DNA of 64,000 nucleotides from Halosimplex aquaticum (lineage in GTDB: Archaea; Halobacteriota; Halobacteria; Halobacteriales; Haloarculaceae): NCBI RefSeq assembly GCF_028747785.1, contig NZ_CP118158.1:3658001-3722000 (forward strand). Reading direction: 5' to 3'. Within the stretch, counting starts at the first letter, position 1. Each line of letters starts with the position of its first letter. Under the pieces are notes generated by a model. That model searched no databases. It was not told the origin of the DNA and worked only from the letters and a program-made list of their open reading frames with translations. The translations under genes and the position numbers were made by a program. Positions 9,474 through 18,349 of the stretch are shown here, piece after piece.

Positions 9474-10355
9474 TCACTCCCCGCCGAGGCCCAGGCCCGG
9501 ATGCCAGCGGTCGGCGCCGGCCTCCTCGGCTGCGTCGTCCATGTCCGCGAGGATCGAGACGGCTTCGCTGGCTACTTTTGCGGCCTTTCGCTCGCCCTCG
9601 GTCCGGAACTCGCCGGTGACCCTGTTCGCGTAGACGGTACAGACCGCACCCGCCCGGAGGCCGTAGAGGTTCGCGAGCGTCAGCACCGCGCCGGCCTCCA
9701 TCTCGAAGTTGAGGACGCCCGCCTCACGGAGGTTCTCGACGAGCTCGTCGCTGCCGGCGGCCTCGAAGCCCTCGAATCCGGGCCGGCCCTGCCCGGCGTA
9801 GAAGCTGTCGGTCGTGGCGGTGACGCCGAGGTGGTAGTCGTAGTCCAGTCGTTCGGCGGCGGCGACGAGCGCGCCGACGACCCGGTCGTCCGCGCTCGCG
9901 GGGTAGTCCTCGCGGACGTACTCCTTGCTGGTTCCTTCCTGGCGGACCGCGCCGGTCGTGATGACCAGGTCACCCACGGAGGCTTCCTCGCGGATCGCGC
10001 CGCAGGATCCGACCCGGAGGAGCGTGTCGGCGCCCACGCGGGCGAGTTCCTCGACGGCGATGGCCGCCGAGGGCGACCCGATGCCCGTCGAGGTGACCGA
10101 GATGGGCGTCTCGTCGTAGGTGCCCGTCGCGGTCCGGTACTCCCGGTGTTCGGCGACGACCTCGTGGTCGTCCCAGCCGTCGGTGATCTTCTCGACGCGC
10201 TCGGGATTGCCGGGCAGGAGCACGCTCTCGGCCACGTCGCCGGGGCCGACTTCGAGGTGGTACTGCTCCTCCTCGTTCGGGTCCTCGCTGTCGGGGACGT
10301 CGTTCGAGGCGCCCGCGTCGGAGCCCGTCTCGAACGCGTCGTCGTCTCCGTTCAT
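9474..10355 (-). CDS. udp: Nucleoside phosphorylase (uridine phosphorylase type)
   Basis: A 293-residue PNP/UDP-family phosphorylase that splits a nucleoside with phosphate into free base and ribose-1-phosphate. The phosphate- and nucleoside-binding pattern VLLPGNPERVEKI lies near residue 50, and later RVGSCGAI and NFEMEAGAVLTLA match the family. The first 35 residues are an acidic extension. The start ATG at 10355 overlaps the stop of cdd by four bases (ATGA), which shows translational coupling. Together the pair converts cytidine to uridine and then to uracil plus ribose-1-phosphate. The uridine specificity is inferred from the cdd partner and motif order; a purine substrate is possible. 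Confidence 0.86.
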   Translation of the reverse strand: MNGDDDAFETGSDAGASNDVPDSEDPNEEEQYHLEVGPGDVAESVLLPGNPERVEKITDGWDDHEVVAEHREYRTATGTYDETPISVTSTGIGSPSAAIAVEELARVGADTLLRVGSCGAIREEASVGDLVITTGAVRQEGTSKEYVREDYPASADDRVVGALVAAAERLDYDYHLGVTATTDSFYAGQGRPGFEGFEAAGSDELVENLREAGVLNFEMEAGAVLTLANLYGLRAGAVCTVYANRVTGEFRTEGERKAAKVASEAVSILADMDDAAEEAGADRWHPGLGLGGE

Positions 10356-10741
10356 CGCTCGACCATCTCCCGGGTGATCGTCTCGGGGAGCAACTCGCCG
10401 AGTTCGTACTCGACGGGGCCGTCCTCGCCCTCGCAGACGACGACGAACGACTCGTCGCAGAACTCCGCGAGCGACTGACGGCACATCCCGCACGGCGTCA
10501 CGCCGTCCTCGGCGGCCGAGGAGACGGCGATGCGATCGAACTCCCGGTGGCCGTCCCTGACCGCCGAGCCGAGCGCGACCTCCTCGGCGTGGAGGCTGTT
10601 GCTGTAGTTGGCGATCTCGATGTTACAGCCTGTGTAGACGCTCCCGTCGGCCGTCCGGAGCGCCGCGCCGACCGCGTAGTCGGAGTAGGGTGCGAACGCG
10701 GCGTCGACCGCGTCGCGGGCCGCGTCGAGTAACTCGCTCAT
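10352..10741 (-). CDS. cdd: Cytidine deaminase
   Basis: A 129-residue homotetramer-type cytidine deaminase that hydrolyses cytidine and deoxycytidine to uridine forms. Active-site residues are HAE at 51-53 (catalytic Glu53) and PCGMC at 83-87 (zinc ligands Cys84 and Cys87). His51 replaces the third cysteine of the C-A-E type. FAPYSDYAVGAAL and TGCNIEIANYSNSLHAEE are classic. It is the first gene of a two-gene operon with udp (four-base overlap). Function is certain at family level. Confidence 0.95.
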   Translation of the reverse strand: MSELLDAARDAVDAAFAPYSDYAVGAALRTADGSVYTGCNIEIANYSNSLHAEEVALGSAVRDGHREFDRIAVSSAAEDGVTPCGMCRQSLAEFCDESFVVVCEGEDGPVEYELGELLPETITREMVER

Positions 10742-10830
10742 GACCGGGGAGAGGGGCGGTCGGGACTAATAGCCAGCGGCCGCGGCACACCTGCCGTTTT
10801 GGACGGACCGAGCGGACTACTCAGGCCCGA

Positions 10831-12183
10831 TCATGCGTCGTCGACGGCGCCGCGCACGACGCCGGCGACGGTCTCGACGAGCGCCGAGACGTCCTCGCTC
10901 TCGGCGTAGACGCGGAGGTACGGTTCCGTGCCGCTGGGGCGGACGAGCGTCCACGACCCGTCCGGGAGTTCCAGTCTGACGCCGTACTCGGTGTCGACGG
11001 TCGCATCGGGGAACTCCCGGGGCAGGCGCTCGGCGACCAGGTCCATCGCCGCGTCCTTGCGGTCGTCGGGGCAGTCGACGTTCGTCTTGCGATAGGGGCG
11101 CTCGTTCACGGGGTCGCGCAGCACGGCGAGGCCGGGACCGGAGACGAGCCGCGCCAGAACGGCCGCGCTGGCGACGCCGTCGATCCACCCGCCCAGGGCG
11201 GTGTGGATGTGTTTCCAGGGCTCGGCGGCGAAGACGACCTCGGTGTCCTCGCTGCCGTCCTCGCGTGCGGCGGCGATCCCCTCGTGGAGGGCGCCGAGCC
11301 GGACGCGCTCGACGCGGCCGCCCGCGCCGCGGACGCGCTCGTCGATCCGCGCCGAGGCGTTCGGCGTGGTGACGACCACCGGGTCGCCGGCGTCGCTCTC
11401 GGCCACGTAGTGCTCCGCGAGGATGGCGACGACGGTGTCCTCGTGGACGACCTCGCCGCTCGCGTCGACGACGACGATCCGGTCGCCGTCGCCGTCGTGA
11501 CCGATCCCCAGCTGAGCGCCGCCCTCGGCGACGTACGAGCGGAGGTCGCGGAGGCTCTCGGCCGTCGGCTTGCTCTCGCGCCCGGGGAAGTGGCCGTCGA
11601 CGTTGGCGTTGATCGCAGTCACGTCCGCGCCGAGCGCCCGGAGCACCTGCGGCGTGGCGACGCTGGCCACGCCGTTCCCGCAGTCGACGGCCACCTCCAG
11701 CCCGTCGAGCGGTTCGCCGTAGCCCCGGGCGAACTCCGCGACGGCGTCGCGGTAGGCGCCGAGCACGTCTGCCCGCTCGGTCGACCCCCACTCGTCCCAG
11801 GGGACGGGCGCTTGGTCGTCGTCGACGCGGCGCTCGATCCGCGCTTCGCCGGCGTCGTCGTACTCCTGGCCGTCGGCGAAGAGCTTGATCCCGTTGTCCT
11901 GGGGCGGGTTGTGGCTCGCGGTCAGCATGACGCCGCGGCGGTGCTGGGCGGCGTAGGCGAGGGTCGGCGTCGGCACCTGACCGATCCGCGTCACGTCCGC
12001 ACCGGCGCTCAACAGCCCCGCCTCGACCGCGGCGGCCAGCCCCTCGCCCGTGGTGCGGCCGTCGCGTCCGAGGACGAACGAGTCGCCGTCGGCGCCGACC
12101 GCCCGTCCGACGGCCAGCGCGAGTTCCGGCGTGACCTTCGTCTGCGCATCGCCGCGGATGCCCGCGGTCCCGAACAGATCCAT
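10831..12183 (-). CDS. glmM: Phosphoglucosamine/phosphohexose mutase
   Basis: A 450-residue alpha-D-phosphohexomutase that moves phosphate between C1 and C6 of a sugar via a phosphoserine. The start signature FGTAGIRG is at residues 4-11 and the catalytic serine is in TASHNP (Ser90). The metal loop GHDGDGDR is near 225 and the sugar-phosphate loop RPSGTEP near 418. This layout fits GlmM, ManB or PGM, which sequence alone does not separate. Its place just upstream of cdd-udp in the same direction (90-base gap) suggests it might also process the ribose-1-phosphate they release, as a phosphopentomutase; that is inference. Four domains appear intact. Confidence 0.86.
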   Translation of the reverse strand: MDLFGTAGIRGDAQTKVTPELALAVGRAVGADGDSFVLGRDGRTTGEGLAAAVEAGLLSAGADVTRIGQVPTPTLAYAAQHRRGVMLTASHNPPQDNGIKLFADGQEYDDAGEARIERRVDDDQAPVPWDEWGSTERADVLGAYRDAVAEFARGYGEPLDGLEVAVDCGNGVASVATPQVLRALGADVTAINANVDGHFPGRESKPTAESLRDLRSYVAEGGAQLGIGHDGDGDRIVVVDASGEVVHEDTVVAILAEHYVAESDAGDPVVVTTPNASARIDERVRGAGGRVERVRLGALHEGIAAAREDGSEDTEVVFAAEPWKHIHTALGGWIDGVASAAVLARLVSGPGLAVLRDPVNERPYRKTNVDCPDDRKDAAMDLVAERLPREFPDATVDTEYGVRLELPDGSWTLVRPSGTEPYLRVYAESEDVSALVETVAGVVRGAVDDA

Positions 12184-12310
12184 ATCCGTCCCACGGCGCG
12201 GCCCCCATTAATCGTAGCGGCTGTCGGTCGCGCACGGCGGCACGAGCGATCGTACGGGGCCTCCCCGGCGCGGCCGCTACTCGACGTGAAAACGAGAGAA
12301 CTGCGGCGGA

Positions 12311-13042
12311 TTACTCGACGCCTTCGAAGTTCGGGTAGCCCTCGATGTCGACGCCCTCACCGGTGACCTCGGCGATGTAGACGCCGTTGCCGGAGCCGGT
12401 GTCGCGCTCGGCGGCCGCGCGGACGCCGGCGACGGCGGCGCTACGGGCCTCGTCGAGGTTCATGCCGTCCTCGTAGCGGTCTTCGAGCGTCCCGTAGGCG
12501 ACGGTGAGCCCGGAACCGGTGACGGTGTACTCGTCCTCCATGACGCCGCCGGCCGGGTCGATGGAGTAGACGTGGCTCCCCTCCTCGTCGATGCCGCCGA
12601 GGATCGGGTTGATGGCGAAGAACGGGCCGCCGCGGGCGAAGTTACCCGCGAGCGTCGAGAGGGCGGTCATGCTCATGTCCTCGCCGCGACGGGCCTCGAA
12701 GAGGTCGACCTCGGCGCGGAGCGAGCGGATGAACGACTGGGCGCCGCCGACGGAGCCGACGAGCGTCAGCGCGGCAGTCGGGTGGATCTGCTCGACCTTC
12801 TGGACGGTCTTGTTCGAGACGAAGCGGCCGCCCAGCGAGGCGCGCATGTCCGTCGCGATGATGACGCCGTCTTCGGCCGTGATGCCGATGGTCGTCGTCC
12901 CGGTCTCGGCGACCTTGCTCTGGTCGCCCTGCGGGGACTCGTCGGGGAACGAACCGATCTCGGGTTCGGTCGGGTCGGGGATCCCGGCGTCGTGACGCTG
13001 CAGATTTTTCGAGAACTCCGAACCGGCGGATGGGTCGCGCAT
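12311..13042 (-). CDS. psmB: Proteasome beta subunit
   Basis: A 243-residue precursor of the catalytic 20S proteasome subunit, an N-terminal threonine protease. The propeptide of 48 residues ends ETG, and cleavage before Thr49 (TTTIGI) exposes the nucleophile. Asp65 and a Lys at about 82 fit the catalytic Asp17 and Lys33, with one extra residue in the loop. The SVGGAQSFIRSLRAEVDLFEARRG segment and the C-terminal GVDIEGYPNFEG are conserved in haloarchaea. TATA (GGTTTTATC on this strand) lies about 26-34 bases upstream, indicating a leaderless mRNA. The alpha subunit is not in this window. Confidence 0.95.
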   Translation of the reverse strand: MRDPSAGSEFSKNLQRHDAGIPDPTEPEIGSFPDESPQGDQSKVAETGTTTIGITAEDGVIIATDMRASLGGRFVSNKTVQKVEQIHPTAALTLVGSVGGAQSFIRSLRAEVDLFEARRGEDMSMTALSTLAGNFARGGPFFAINPILGGIDEEGSHVYSIDPAGGVMEDEYTVTGSGLTVAYGTLEDRYEDGMNLDEARSAAVAGVRAAAERDTGSGNGVYIAEVTGEGVDIEGYPNFEGVE

Positions 13043-13067
13043 GGTTGTCGGGTATCAGTCCTGTGCT

Positions 13068-13076
13068 GATAAAACC
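13068..13076 (-). promoter_or_regulatory. TATA box of psmB
   Basis: GATAAAACC on the given strand reads GGTTTTATC toward psmB and ends 26 bases before its ATG at 13042, the normal archaeal spacing for a leaderless transcript. Confidence 0.6.
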
Positions 13077-13167
13077 ATCTCTTCGGTCGTTCTCGGTCGT
13101 CGGCGTCCGGCGATCGCAGACGCTCCGAGCGGCCGTGACGACACCGAAAAAGGGGGATACCCGTCGA

Positions 13168-13347
13168 TTAGGCGGTTCGCTTGTCCAGTTCCTCGTACTT
13201 GTCGTTGATACGGCTGACGGCGCGGTGGGCCGGGAGCGTGAACCCGACTTTCCGCATGGCGAGCGCCAGTGGCAACAGCAGGATTCCGGCGAACAGGGTC
13301 AACTGGTACAGTGCGAACACGACTGCACGGTTCAGAGTGGAACGCAT
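13168..13347 (-). CDS. Small membrane protein, 59 residues
   Basis: A short gene beginning MRSTLNRAVVFALYQLTLFAG and ending YEELDKRTA. Residues about 7-31 form one hydrophobic helix, followed by a basic-to-amphipathic cytoplasmic tail (MRKVGF, RAVSRINDKYEEL). A Shine-Dalgarno-like GGAGG lies 13 bases before the ATG and an AGGCTTATG TATA-like element lies further upstream. The start codon, ribosome site, single TM helix and charged tail all support a real gene next to psmB. Function unknown. Confidence 0.7.
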   Translation of the reverse strand: MRSTLNRAVVFALYQLTLFAGILLLPLALAMRKVGFTLPAHRAVSRINDKYEELDKRTA

Positions 13348-13651
13348 CGTGGTGTGACTTTCCTCCAGCGGTCTCGGTACATAAGCCTTCCCCCCGGCGA
13401 CGCGCGGTTGATAATCGATCGTGATGGATTACCCCGCCGCAGTCGTGCGATTAGCGATCGTCAGCGATCTGTCCGGTCGAATCGAGTCAGACGAGCCGAT
13501 CGAGGTAACGGTCGGCTTGGTACGGACGGCTATCGTCATAAGTTATGACCATGATTCCAGTCACGTGCGCACCGGGCGAGCGGGGGGTCTCGGTCGATGT
13601 TGTCGTCCGCGGATCAAAAACAGGATTACGGAGAAACGCCGAGTGGGGTGT

Positions 13652-14017
13652 ATGAACTACATCGTAGTCATGGAAGCTGCCTGGTTGGTTCACGACGTCG
13701 AGAACATCGACGACGCTATCGGCGTCGCCATCAGCGAGGCCGGCAAGCGGCTCAACCAGCAGGACATGGACTACGTCGAGGTCGGGGTCGGCGCGACGAA
13801 CTGTCCCGCCTGCGGGGAACCGTTCGACTCGGCGTACATCGCCGCCGACACGGCCCTGGTGGGGCTCGTCCTGGAGATGGACGTGTTCAACGCCGAGAGC
13901 GAGGAACACGCCGAGCGCATCGCCAAGAGTGACGTCGGCGGTGCCCTGCGGGACGTGCCGCTGGACGTCATCGCGGTCGAAGAGACCGGAGAGGGCGACG
14001 AAGACGAAAACGAGTAA
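13652..14017 (+). CDS. UPF0212 (DUF555) family protein
   Basis: A 121-residue conserved archaeal protein of unknown function. The sequence from [16 protein letters not shown] through [36 protein letters not shown] and [18 protein letters not shown] follows the UPF0212 family closely. The CPACG pair near residue 50 could bind a metal, although only two cysteines are present, so a dimeric or partner-shared site would be needed. Start chosen at 13652, where family similarity begins; longer in-frame starts upstream give unrelated Arg-rich sequence. The C-terminus is acidic. Confidence 0.88.
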   Translation: MNYIVVMEAAWLVHDVENIDDAIGVAISEAGKRLNQQDMDYVEVGVGATNCPACGEPFDSAYIAADTALVGLVLEMDVFNAESEEHAERIAKSDVGGALRDVPLDVIAVEETGEGDEDENE

Positions 14018-14038
14018 CGCCTCGCGCGCCGGTGACCG

Positions 14039-14941
14039 TCACTGCGTGACCAGTCGCGTCCCCGTCTCGGCGGTGACGAGCAGGTCGGCCACGCGTTCGA
14101 CCGCGTCCGTGACCTCGGGTTCGCTTCTCAGCAGTACCGTTTCGCTCGGGAACAGCTGTTCGCCGACTTCGAGCCCGTGGTCTCGCGCCGTCGACCCCGA
14201 GACGGTGAGGTAGACCCCGATGCCGGTCTCGGCGATGGCGGCTTCTTCCGACTGGCCGTCGTCCGGATAGCAGAAGTCGACCCCCTCGGTCGCTTCCGTC
14301 CCGAGTACGCCCTCCACCAGTCGTTCGTACCGCGGCGAGATGCAGAGTTCGCCCTCGTAGTCGTCCACGAACTCTCGCGTCAGGTCCGCCTCCTGCTCAC
14401 CGGCCACCTCGGGCGTCGCCAGCAGCGAGTGCCAGACGGTGTCCCCGAGACCGGCCACGAGGCGGACGTCCGTGTCCCGCGGGTCGACGCGCTCGTTCAC
14501 GTCGCCCAGTTCCGCCAGCGGTTCCTCGCGGAGTTCGACGACTTCTTCGAGGAAGAGGTCGGCGCTGTCGAACCCGAGCGGCATCTCGTGTTTCCGGAGC
14601 GCGCGGAACGGCTCCTCGCGGCCGACAAGGCGGAGCGTGAGGTCGTCGTCGACCGGGACGGCGACGCTGTCGAAGACGATGCGCCGGGGCATCCCCTGGC
14701 GGGCGTCCCGGACGAGGGTGTACTCCGGCGCGTGCGGGTCGGCGTCGTCGCTGTAGGTCGCGAGTCGCTCGTAGACGTCGCCGGTCGCAGACTGGTCGCC
14801 CTTCGTGACCGCTTTCTCGTATCTGAGCGTCGAGATCACGTCGTCGGCGAGCCCGGCGACGCCCGTCTCGTCGGCCAGTCGGTCGAGAACGGCTTCGAGC
14901 GGTCGTCCCTTCCGCGGCACGGCGACGCTGACGGTCGTCAT
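14039..14941 (-). CDS. Conserved haloarchaeal protein, remotely HisG-like
   Basis: A 300-residue cytoplasmic protein not assigned to a named family. The N-terminus (VSVAVPRKGRPLEAVLDRLADETG) and the patterns RDARQGMPRRIVFDSVAV, LRKHEMPLGFDSADLFLEE and ETGIGVYLTVSGSTARDHGLEVGE recall the periplasmic-binding-like fold of ATP phosphoribosyltransferase (HisG), whose start is typically a PKGRL motif. The central and C-terminal parts do not show the phosphoribosyl-binding loop clearly, so an enzymatic role is not claimed. It converges on UPF0212 with a 21-base gap and is followed upstream by a coiled-coil gene in the same direction. Confidence 0.6.
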   Translation of the reverse strand: MTTVSVAVPRKGRPLEAVLDRLADETGVAGLADDVISTLRYEKAVTKGDQSATGDVYERLATYSDDADPHAPEYTLVRDARQGMPRRIVFDSVAVPVDDDLTLRLVGREEPFRALRKHEMPLGFDSADLFLEEVVELREEPLAELGDVNERVDPRDTDVRLVAGLGDTVWHSLLATPEVAGEQEADLTREFVDDYEGELCISPRYERLVEGVLGTEATEGVDFCYPDDGQSEEAAIAETGIGVYLTVSGSTARDHGLEVGEQLFPSETVLLRSEPEVTDAVERVADLLVTAETGTRLVTQ

Positions 14942-15023
14942 TGGTGTTCGCCACGCGAGCGGGCCGTAAAACGAGTCCGATCTCCGCCGGTTTCGCCGGT
15001 TCGCGCCGTCGGTACCGCGGCCG

Positions 15024-16229
15024 TTAGCTCCCGCCGATGACCGAGGAGAGCTGTTCGCGCCACTCCTCGAGCTCCTCGATCTCGTCGTTGATGTCCTCGA
15101 TGTCGGACTTGACGTCCTCGACGTCGATGTCGCCGATCTGCTGTTCGAGGTCGTCGACGTCGCCCTCGACGTCGTCGACGGACGACTCGACGGTCTCGAC
15201 GTCGCTCTGGACGGCCTCGACCTCCGACAGCAACTCGTCCATGTCCGACTGGAGCGACTCCATCGAGGACTCGACCTCCGCGACGCTGCCCTCGACGCTC
15301 GACAGCGCCTCGTCGTGTCCGGAGGCCATGTCGCGGACGTCCTGCAGTTCGGACTCGAAGGACTCGACCTGCTCGCGGAACTCGTCGATGATCTCGTCGC
15401 CCGTGCCGTTCTCGTCGAGGAACTCCTCCAGGGCACCCGTGTAGGCGAGGAGGTCCGACACCTCGGTCTGGAGGTGCTGGATGCGCGCGTCGACGCTGCC
15501 GCCCGAGTCGTCGGCCAGGTCGAACGCCTTCCGGAGCAGTTTGACGTCCTCGGCGTCGACGTTCTGGTTGCGGATCTCCGTCGCGAGCGCACCGACGAGC
15601 GTGTCCACGTCCGCGTCGTCGAGCGAGACGCCACCGCCGGAAGAGCCGCCCGAGGAGCCGCTCGGCGACCCGCTCGACCCGGACGACCCGCCGGAGTCGG
15701 CGGGCTCGTTCGGGTCCTTCAGGTCCAGGGTCTCCACGTCGTCGCCCTCGTCGGCGTCGTCGGCATCGTCGAGGCCGGGGACGGCGTCGCTGTCGCCCGA
15801 GATGACGTCGCGGACGACGTCGCTGCCCTGCTCGTCGACCACGGGGCCGCCTCCGCCGTCCTCCAGCGGCGGGTCGACCTGCTCGATCCGCGGTTGGGTG
15901 AGGAACTGCTCGACGTTGTCCGTCCCCGTCGCGCGGATCCCGTAGACCGTCGTGTACTCCGCGCCCGCCTCGAGTTCGCGCTCGAAGGTGATCTGGTCCT
16001 CGTCGATGGTCCAGTACTCGCTCCCGTACTCCGGGTGGAAGCCCAGGTCCTCGACGGCCACGTCTTCGGGCACGTCGTCGACGAGGGTCACCGTCACCGT
16101 CTCCGAGCGCACGGACTGGATCTCGAAGGCGATCGCCGGCACAGGGAACTCGTCCTCCTCGAACCGCTTGTCCACCGTCACCCCGTGGGCGGAGACCGAG
16201 ACCTTCTCGTATTGCTGTGAATCGCTCAT
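15024..16229 (-). CDS. Coiled-coil protein with N-terminal beta domain
   Basis: A 401-residue protein without signal peptide or membrane helix. Residues 1-115 look like a beta-sandwich (VTVTLVDDVPEDV, YWTIDEDQITFERELEAGAEYTTVYGIRAT). Residues about 115-215 are low-complexity acidic and Gly/Ser-rich linker (SGGSSGSSGS). Residues about 225-270 form a short helical unit, and residues about 270-395 are a long heptad coiled coil dominated by Asp, Glu, Ser and Val. It is probably a structural or scaffold protein; the function is not known. It could share a transcript with the HisG-like gene downstream (82-base gap). Confidence 0.7.
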   Translation of the reverse strand: MSDSQQYEKVSVSAHGVTVDKRFEEDEFPVPAIAFEIQSVRSETVTVTLVDDVPEDVAVEDLGFHPEYGSEYWTIDEDQITFERELEAGAEYTTVYGIRATGTDNVEQFLTQPRIEQVDPPLEDGGGGPVVDEQGSDVVRDVISGDSDAVPGLDDADDADEGDDVETLDLKDPNEPADSGGSSGSSGSPSGSSGGSSGGGVSLDDADVDTLVGALATEIRNQNVDAEDVKLLRKAFDLADDSGGSVDARIQHLQTEVSDLLAYTGALEEFLDENGTGDEIIDEFREQVESFESELQDVRDMASGHDEALSSVEGSVAEVESSMESLQSDMDELLSEVEAVQSDVETVESSVDDVEGDVDDLEQQIGDIDVEDVKSDIEDINDEIEELEEWREQLSSVIGGS

Positions 16230-16369
16230 GTGTTCTCCCTCGTTTAGCGACCAACTTAATGATACTTATTGTCCGGGGTCCGTCATTTCTGTCGAGAGGT
16301 GAGAACGGGCGGGATTTCCGCCGATAACTGATCGGACGGCAGGGGCGTCCGAGGGCGGCGGTCGGGAGC

Positions 16370-17224
16370 TTAGAGGTCGAACCGGTCGCCGATCTCGACG
16401 ATCTCGAGCGACTTCGGCGAGTCGAAACTCGCCGCGTGGTTGTGGAGGACCGTCGGCTCGGTGGTCATCCCCTTCCACATGTCCCAGTGGGTCGGAACCA
16501 GCGTGTCCAGTCGCAGGTTGTTCGCGGCCTCGACGATCATGTTCTCGTCGTTGTACCACTGGGTCCGGACGGGTTCGCCCGTCTCCTTGTCCGGGATGTT
16601 CCCGATGGCGCCGAACGCCAGCGCACCCACGTCGATGTCGTAGGACTCCCCGATCTGTTCGAACTCGCCGGGTCGGGCGTCCCCGCCGTGGAAGAACGTC
16701 CCCGCTTCGTGCTCGAAGACGAGCGACACCGGGTGTTCGGCGTCGGGGTCGTTGGCGGGTTCGACGTGGACGGTGAATTCGCCGACCTCGATCGTGTCGC
16801 CCTCGCTGATCTCGTTCAACTGGTCGTCGCTCACCTCCCAGTGGCCGGTCCAGTCCTCCTCGGCGATCACCTCGTGGCCGGAGTCGGTGGTGTAGTAGTC
16901 CGCGCCCGTGTTCGCGAGGATCGGCCCCTGGCTCGGCCCGTGCACGTGGTCGACGTGTTCGTGCGTTCCGAAGATGGCGTCTGCCTCTGCGACGTCCTCG
17001 GGGTCGAACGGGACCGGGATCATCCGGATCGTCCGCGGCGGTCGTCCGGTGCCGACGTACGGATCGATGAAGACCGTCGTCCCGTCGCTCGCTTTCAGGG
17101 CGAACCCGTTACAGCCGAGGTACCAGACGGCGACGGTGTCCGGCGACGCGTCCTCGATCGCACGCGGCAGCCAGTCGCCCCAGTCGCTGTCCGAGGTCTG
17201 TCCCCAGTCGGGATCCGTTGTCAT
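16370..17224 (-). CDS. Metallo-beta-lactamase-fold hydrolase (UlaG-like)
   Basis: A 284-residue MBL-fold enzyme with the metal motif THEHVDH at 87-93 (His88, His90, Asp92, His93). Further ligands are GGDAR near 175 and PTHWDMWKG near 250. The VWYLGCNGFALKASDGTTVFIDPY opening is typical of the UlaG / UPF0173 branch, which includes L-ascorbate-6-phosphate lactonase. Soluble, no signal peptide. The substrate cannot be read from the sequence; a lactonase or phosphodiesterase activity is plausible. Start ATG at 17224 gives a family-like N-terminus. Confidence 0.82.
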   Translation of the reverse strand: MTTDPDWGQTSDSDWGDWLPRAIEDASPDTVAVWYLGCNGFALKASDGTTVFIDPYVGTGRPPRTIRMIPVPFDPEDVAEADAIFGTHEHVDHVHGPSQGPILANTGADYYTTDSGHEVIAEEDWTGHWEVSDDQLNEISEGDTIEVGEFTVHVEPANDPDAEHPVSLVFEHEAGTFFHGGDARPGEFEQIGESYDIDVGALAFGAIGNIPDKETGEPVRTQWYNDENMIVEAANNLRLDTLVPTHWDMWKGMTTEPTVLHNHAASFDSPKSLEIVEIGDRFDL

Positions 17225-17349
17225 AGACCACCCTGCGAACGGCCGCGATTAAGCCTTTACGAACGGGTCACTCCGGAGGAATCTCGCGGACCGCGTTGAG
17301 TCGGGTTCGACCGCCTGACGACGAACGAAAAAAACGGCCGTCGCTACCG

Positions 17350-17748
17350 TCAGTCCTCGCAGCAGCCGCCGGCTTTGCCGCCGAAGTCGACGGTGAGCGG
17401 ATCGGAGATGATCTCGTTGAGTTCCTGCAGGCGCAGTTCGAGCTCGTTCTGCACTTCGAGGTACTCGGACATCTTCGGCTTCTCGTGGAGTTCCTCCTGG
17501 GCGTCCTGCAGGGTCCGGAGGTCATCGCGGGTGGCCTCGCCGGTCTGGCGCGCGAGCATGAACTCCTCGCGGATCTGCTCGAACTCGCGGATCTCCTCCT
17601 GGAGTTCCTCGTCGGCCTCGACCTCCTCCTTGGCCTCCTGGTAGCGTTCGTAGAGGGGCATCTCGGCGATCCGTTCGCCGAGTTCGCGGGCCAGCGCGTC
17701 CAGGTCCTCGCCGGCGTCGGTCCGCGTCGCGTCGGTCTCGATGCTCAT
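17350..17748 (-). CDS. YlbF/YmcA family protein with C-terminal Cys pair
   Basis: A 132-residue almost entirely helical protein of the YlbF/YmcA (DUF964) family. The heptad region ELQEEIREFEQIREEFMLAR and LHEKPKMSEYLEVQNELELRLQELNEIIS are family hallmarks. The C-terminus ends GGKAGGCCED. In Bacillus the YlbF-YmcA-YaaT complex supports RNase Y and carries iron-sulfur clusters; the paired cysteines here might bind metal or a partner, which is inference. Start chosen at the ATG at 17748, which gives a compact family-length protein. Confidence 0.8.
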   Translation of the reverse strand: MSIETDATRTDAGEDLDALARELGERIAEMPLYERYQEAKEEVEADEELQEEIREFEQIREEFMLARQTGEATRDDLRTLQDAQEELHEKPKMSEYLEVQNELELRLQELNEIISDPLTVDFGGKAGGCCED

Positions 17749-17818
17749 TCTACTCACGTTTGGTGCCTCGCGGTTTTCAAGGTGCCGACTCCGCGCGGGA
17801 CCGACGGAAACGACCGCT

Positions 17819-18277
17819 TCACCGCCACTGCGAATCGGTCGCGTCGACGGGGCGGAGCCCGAGTCGCCGGCGTACCCGGTCGCGAAACGCCGCCGCGAGG
17901 GCGAGCGGGTACGCCAGCGCGAGCGCACCTGCGCGGGCGACGACCGCCGACGGGAGCGAGACCTCCAGCGAGCGGAGGACGGCGAGCCCAGCGAGCCCCG
18001 CCGCGCCGCTGGCGACGTAGAGCGCGACGACGAAGACGAGGAGCCGACGGGACGACCAGTCGCCGGCGACGAACGGGTAGCTCCCGCCGACGGCGACGAC
18101 GACCGCGGCCGTCTGGGGCAGCTGTGCGAAGAGCGTCGCGCCGGTGACGGCAGCGTACGCAACCGTGAACGCGGGGACGAGCGCGAGGTACAACCCCAGT
18201 GCTCCGAGGAGGAAGTTGACTGTCGCCGTCGCCCACGAGCGGATAGTCACGCCTGTCGGTGCGTCCCCGAGCGGCAA
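17819..18277 (-). CDS. Four-helix membrane protein
   Basis: A 152-residue hydrophobic protein with about four transmembrane helices (residues about 17-42, 52-70, 78-104, 112-130) and a basic C-terminal tail (FRDRVRRRLGLRP). An internal in-frame GTG at codon 9 is an alternative start. No motif identifies a function. It lies 70 bases upstream of the YlbF-family gene in the same direction. Confidence 0.6.
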   Translation of the reverse strand: MPLGDAPTGVTIRSWATATVNFLLGALGLYLALVPAFTVAYAAVTGATLFAQLPQTAAVVVAVGGSYPFVAGDWSSRRLLVFVVALYVASGAAGLAGLAVLRSLEVSLPSAVVARAGALALAYPLALAAAFRDRVRRRLGLRPVDATDSQWR

Positions 18278-18349
18278 AGCTTCGGCGGCTGAACGGGCGC
18301 GACGACGGCGGCCGAGCCCCGTCGCGATACGACCGCGACGCGACCGGCG

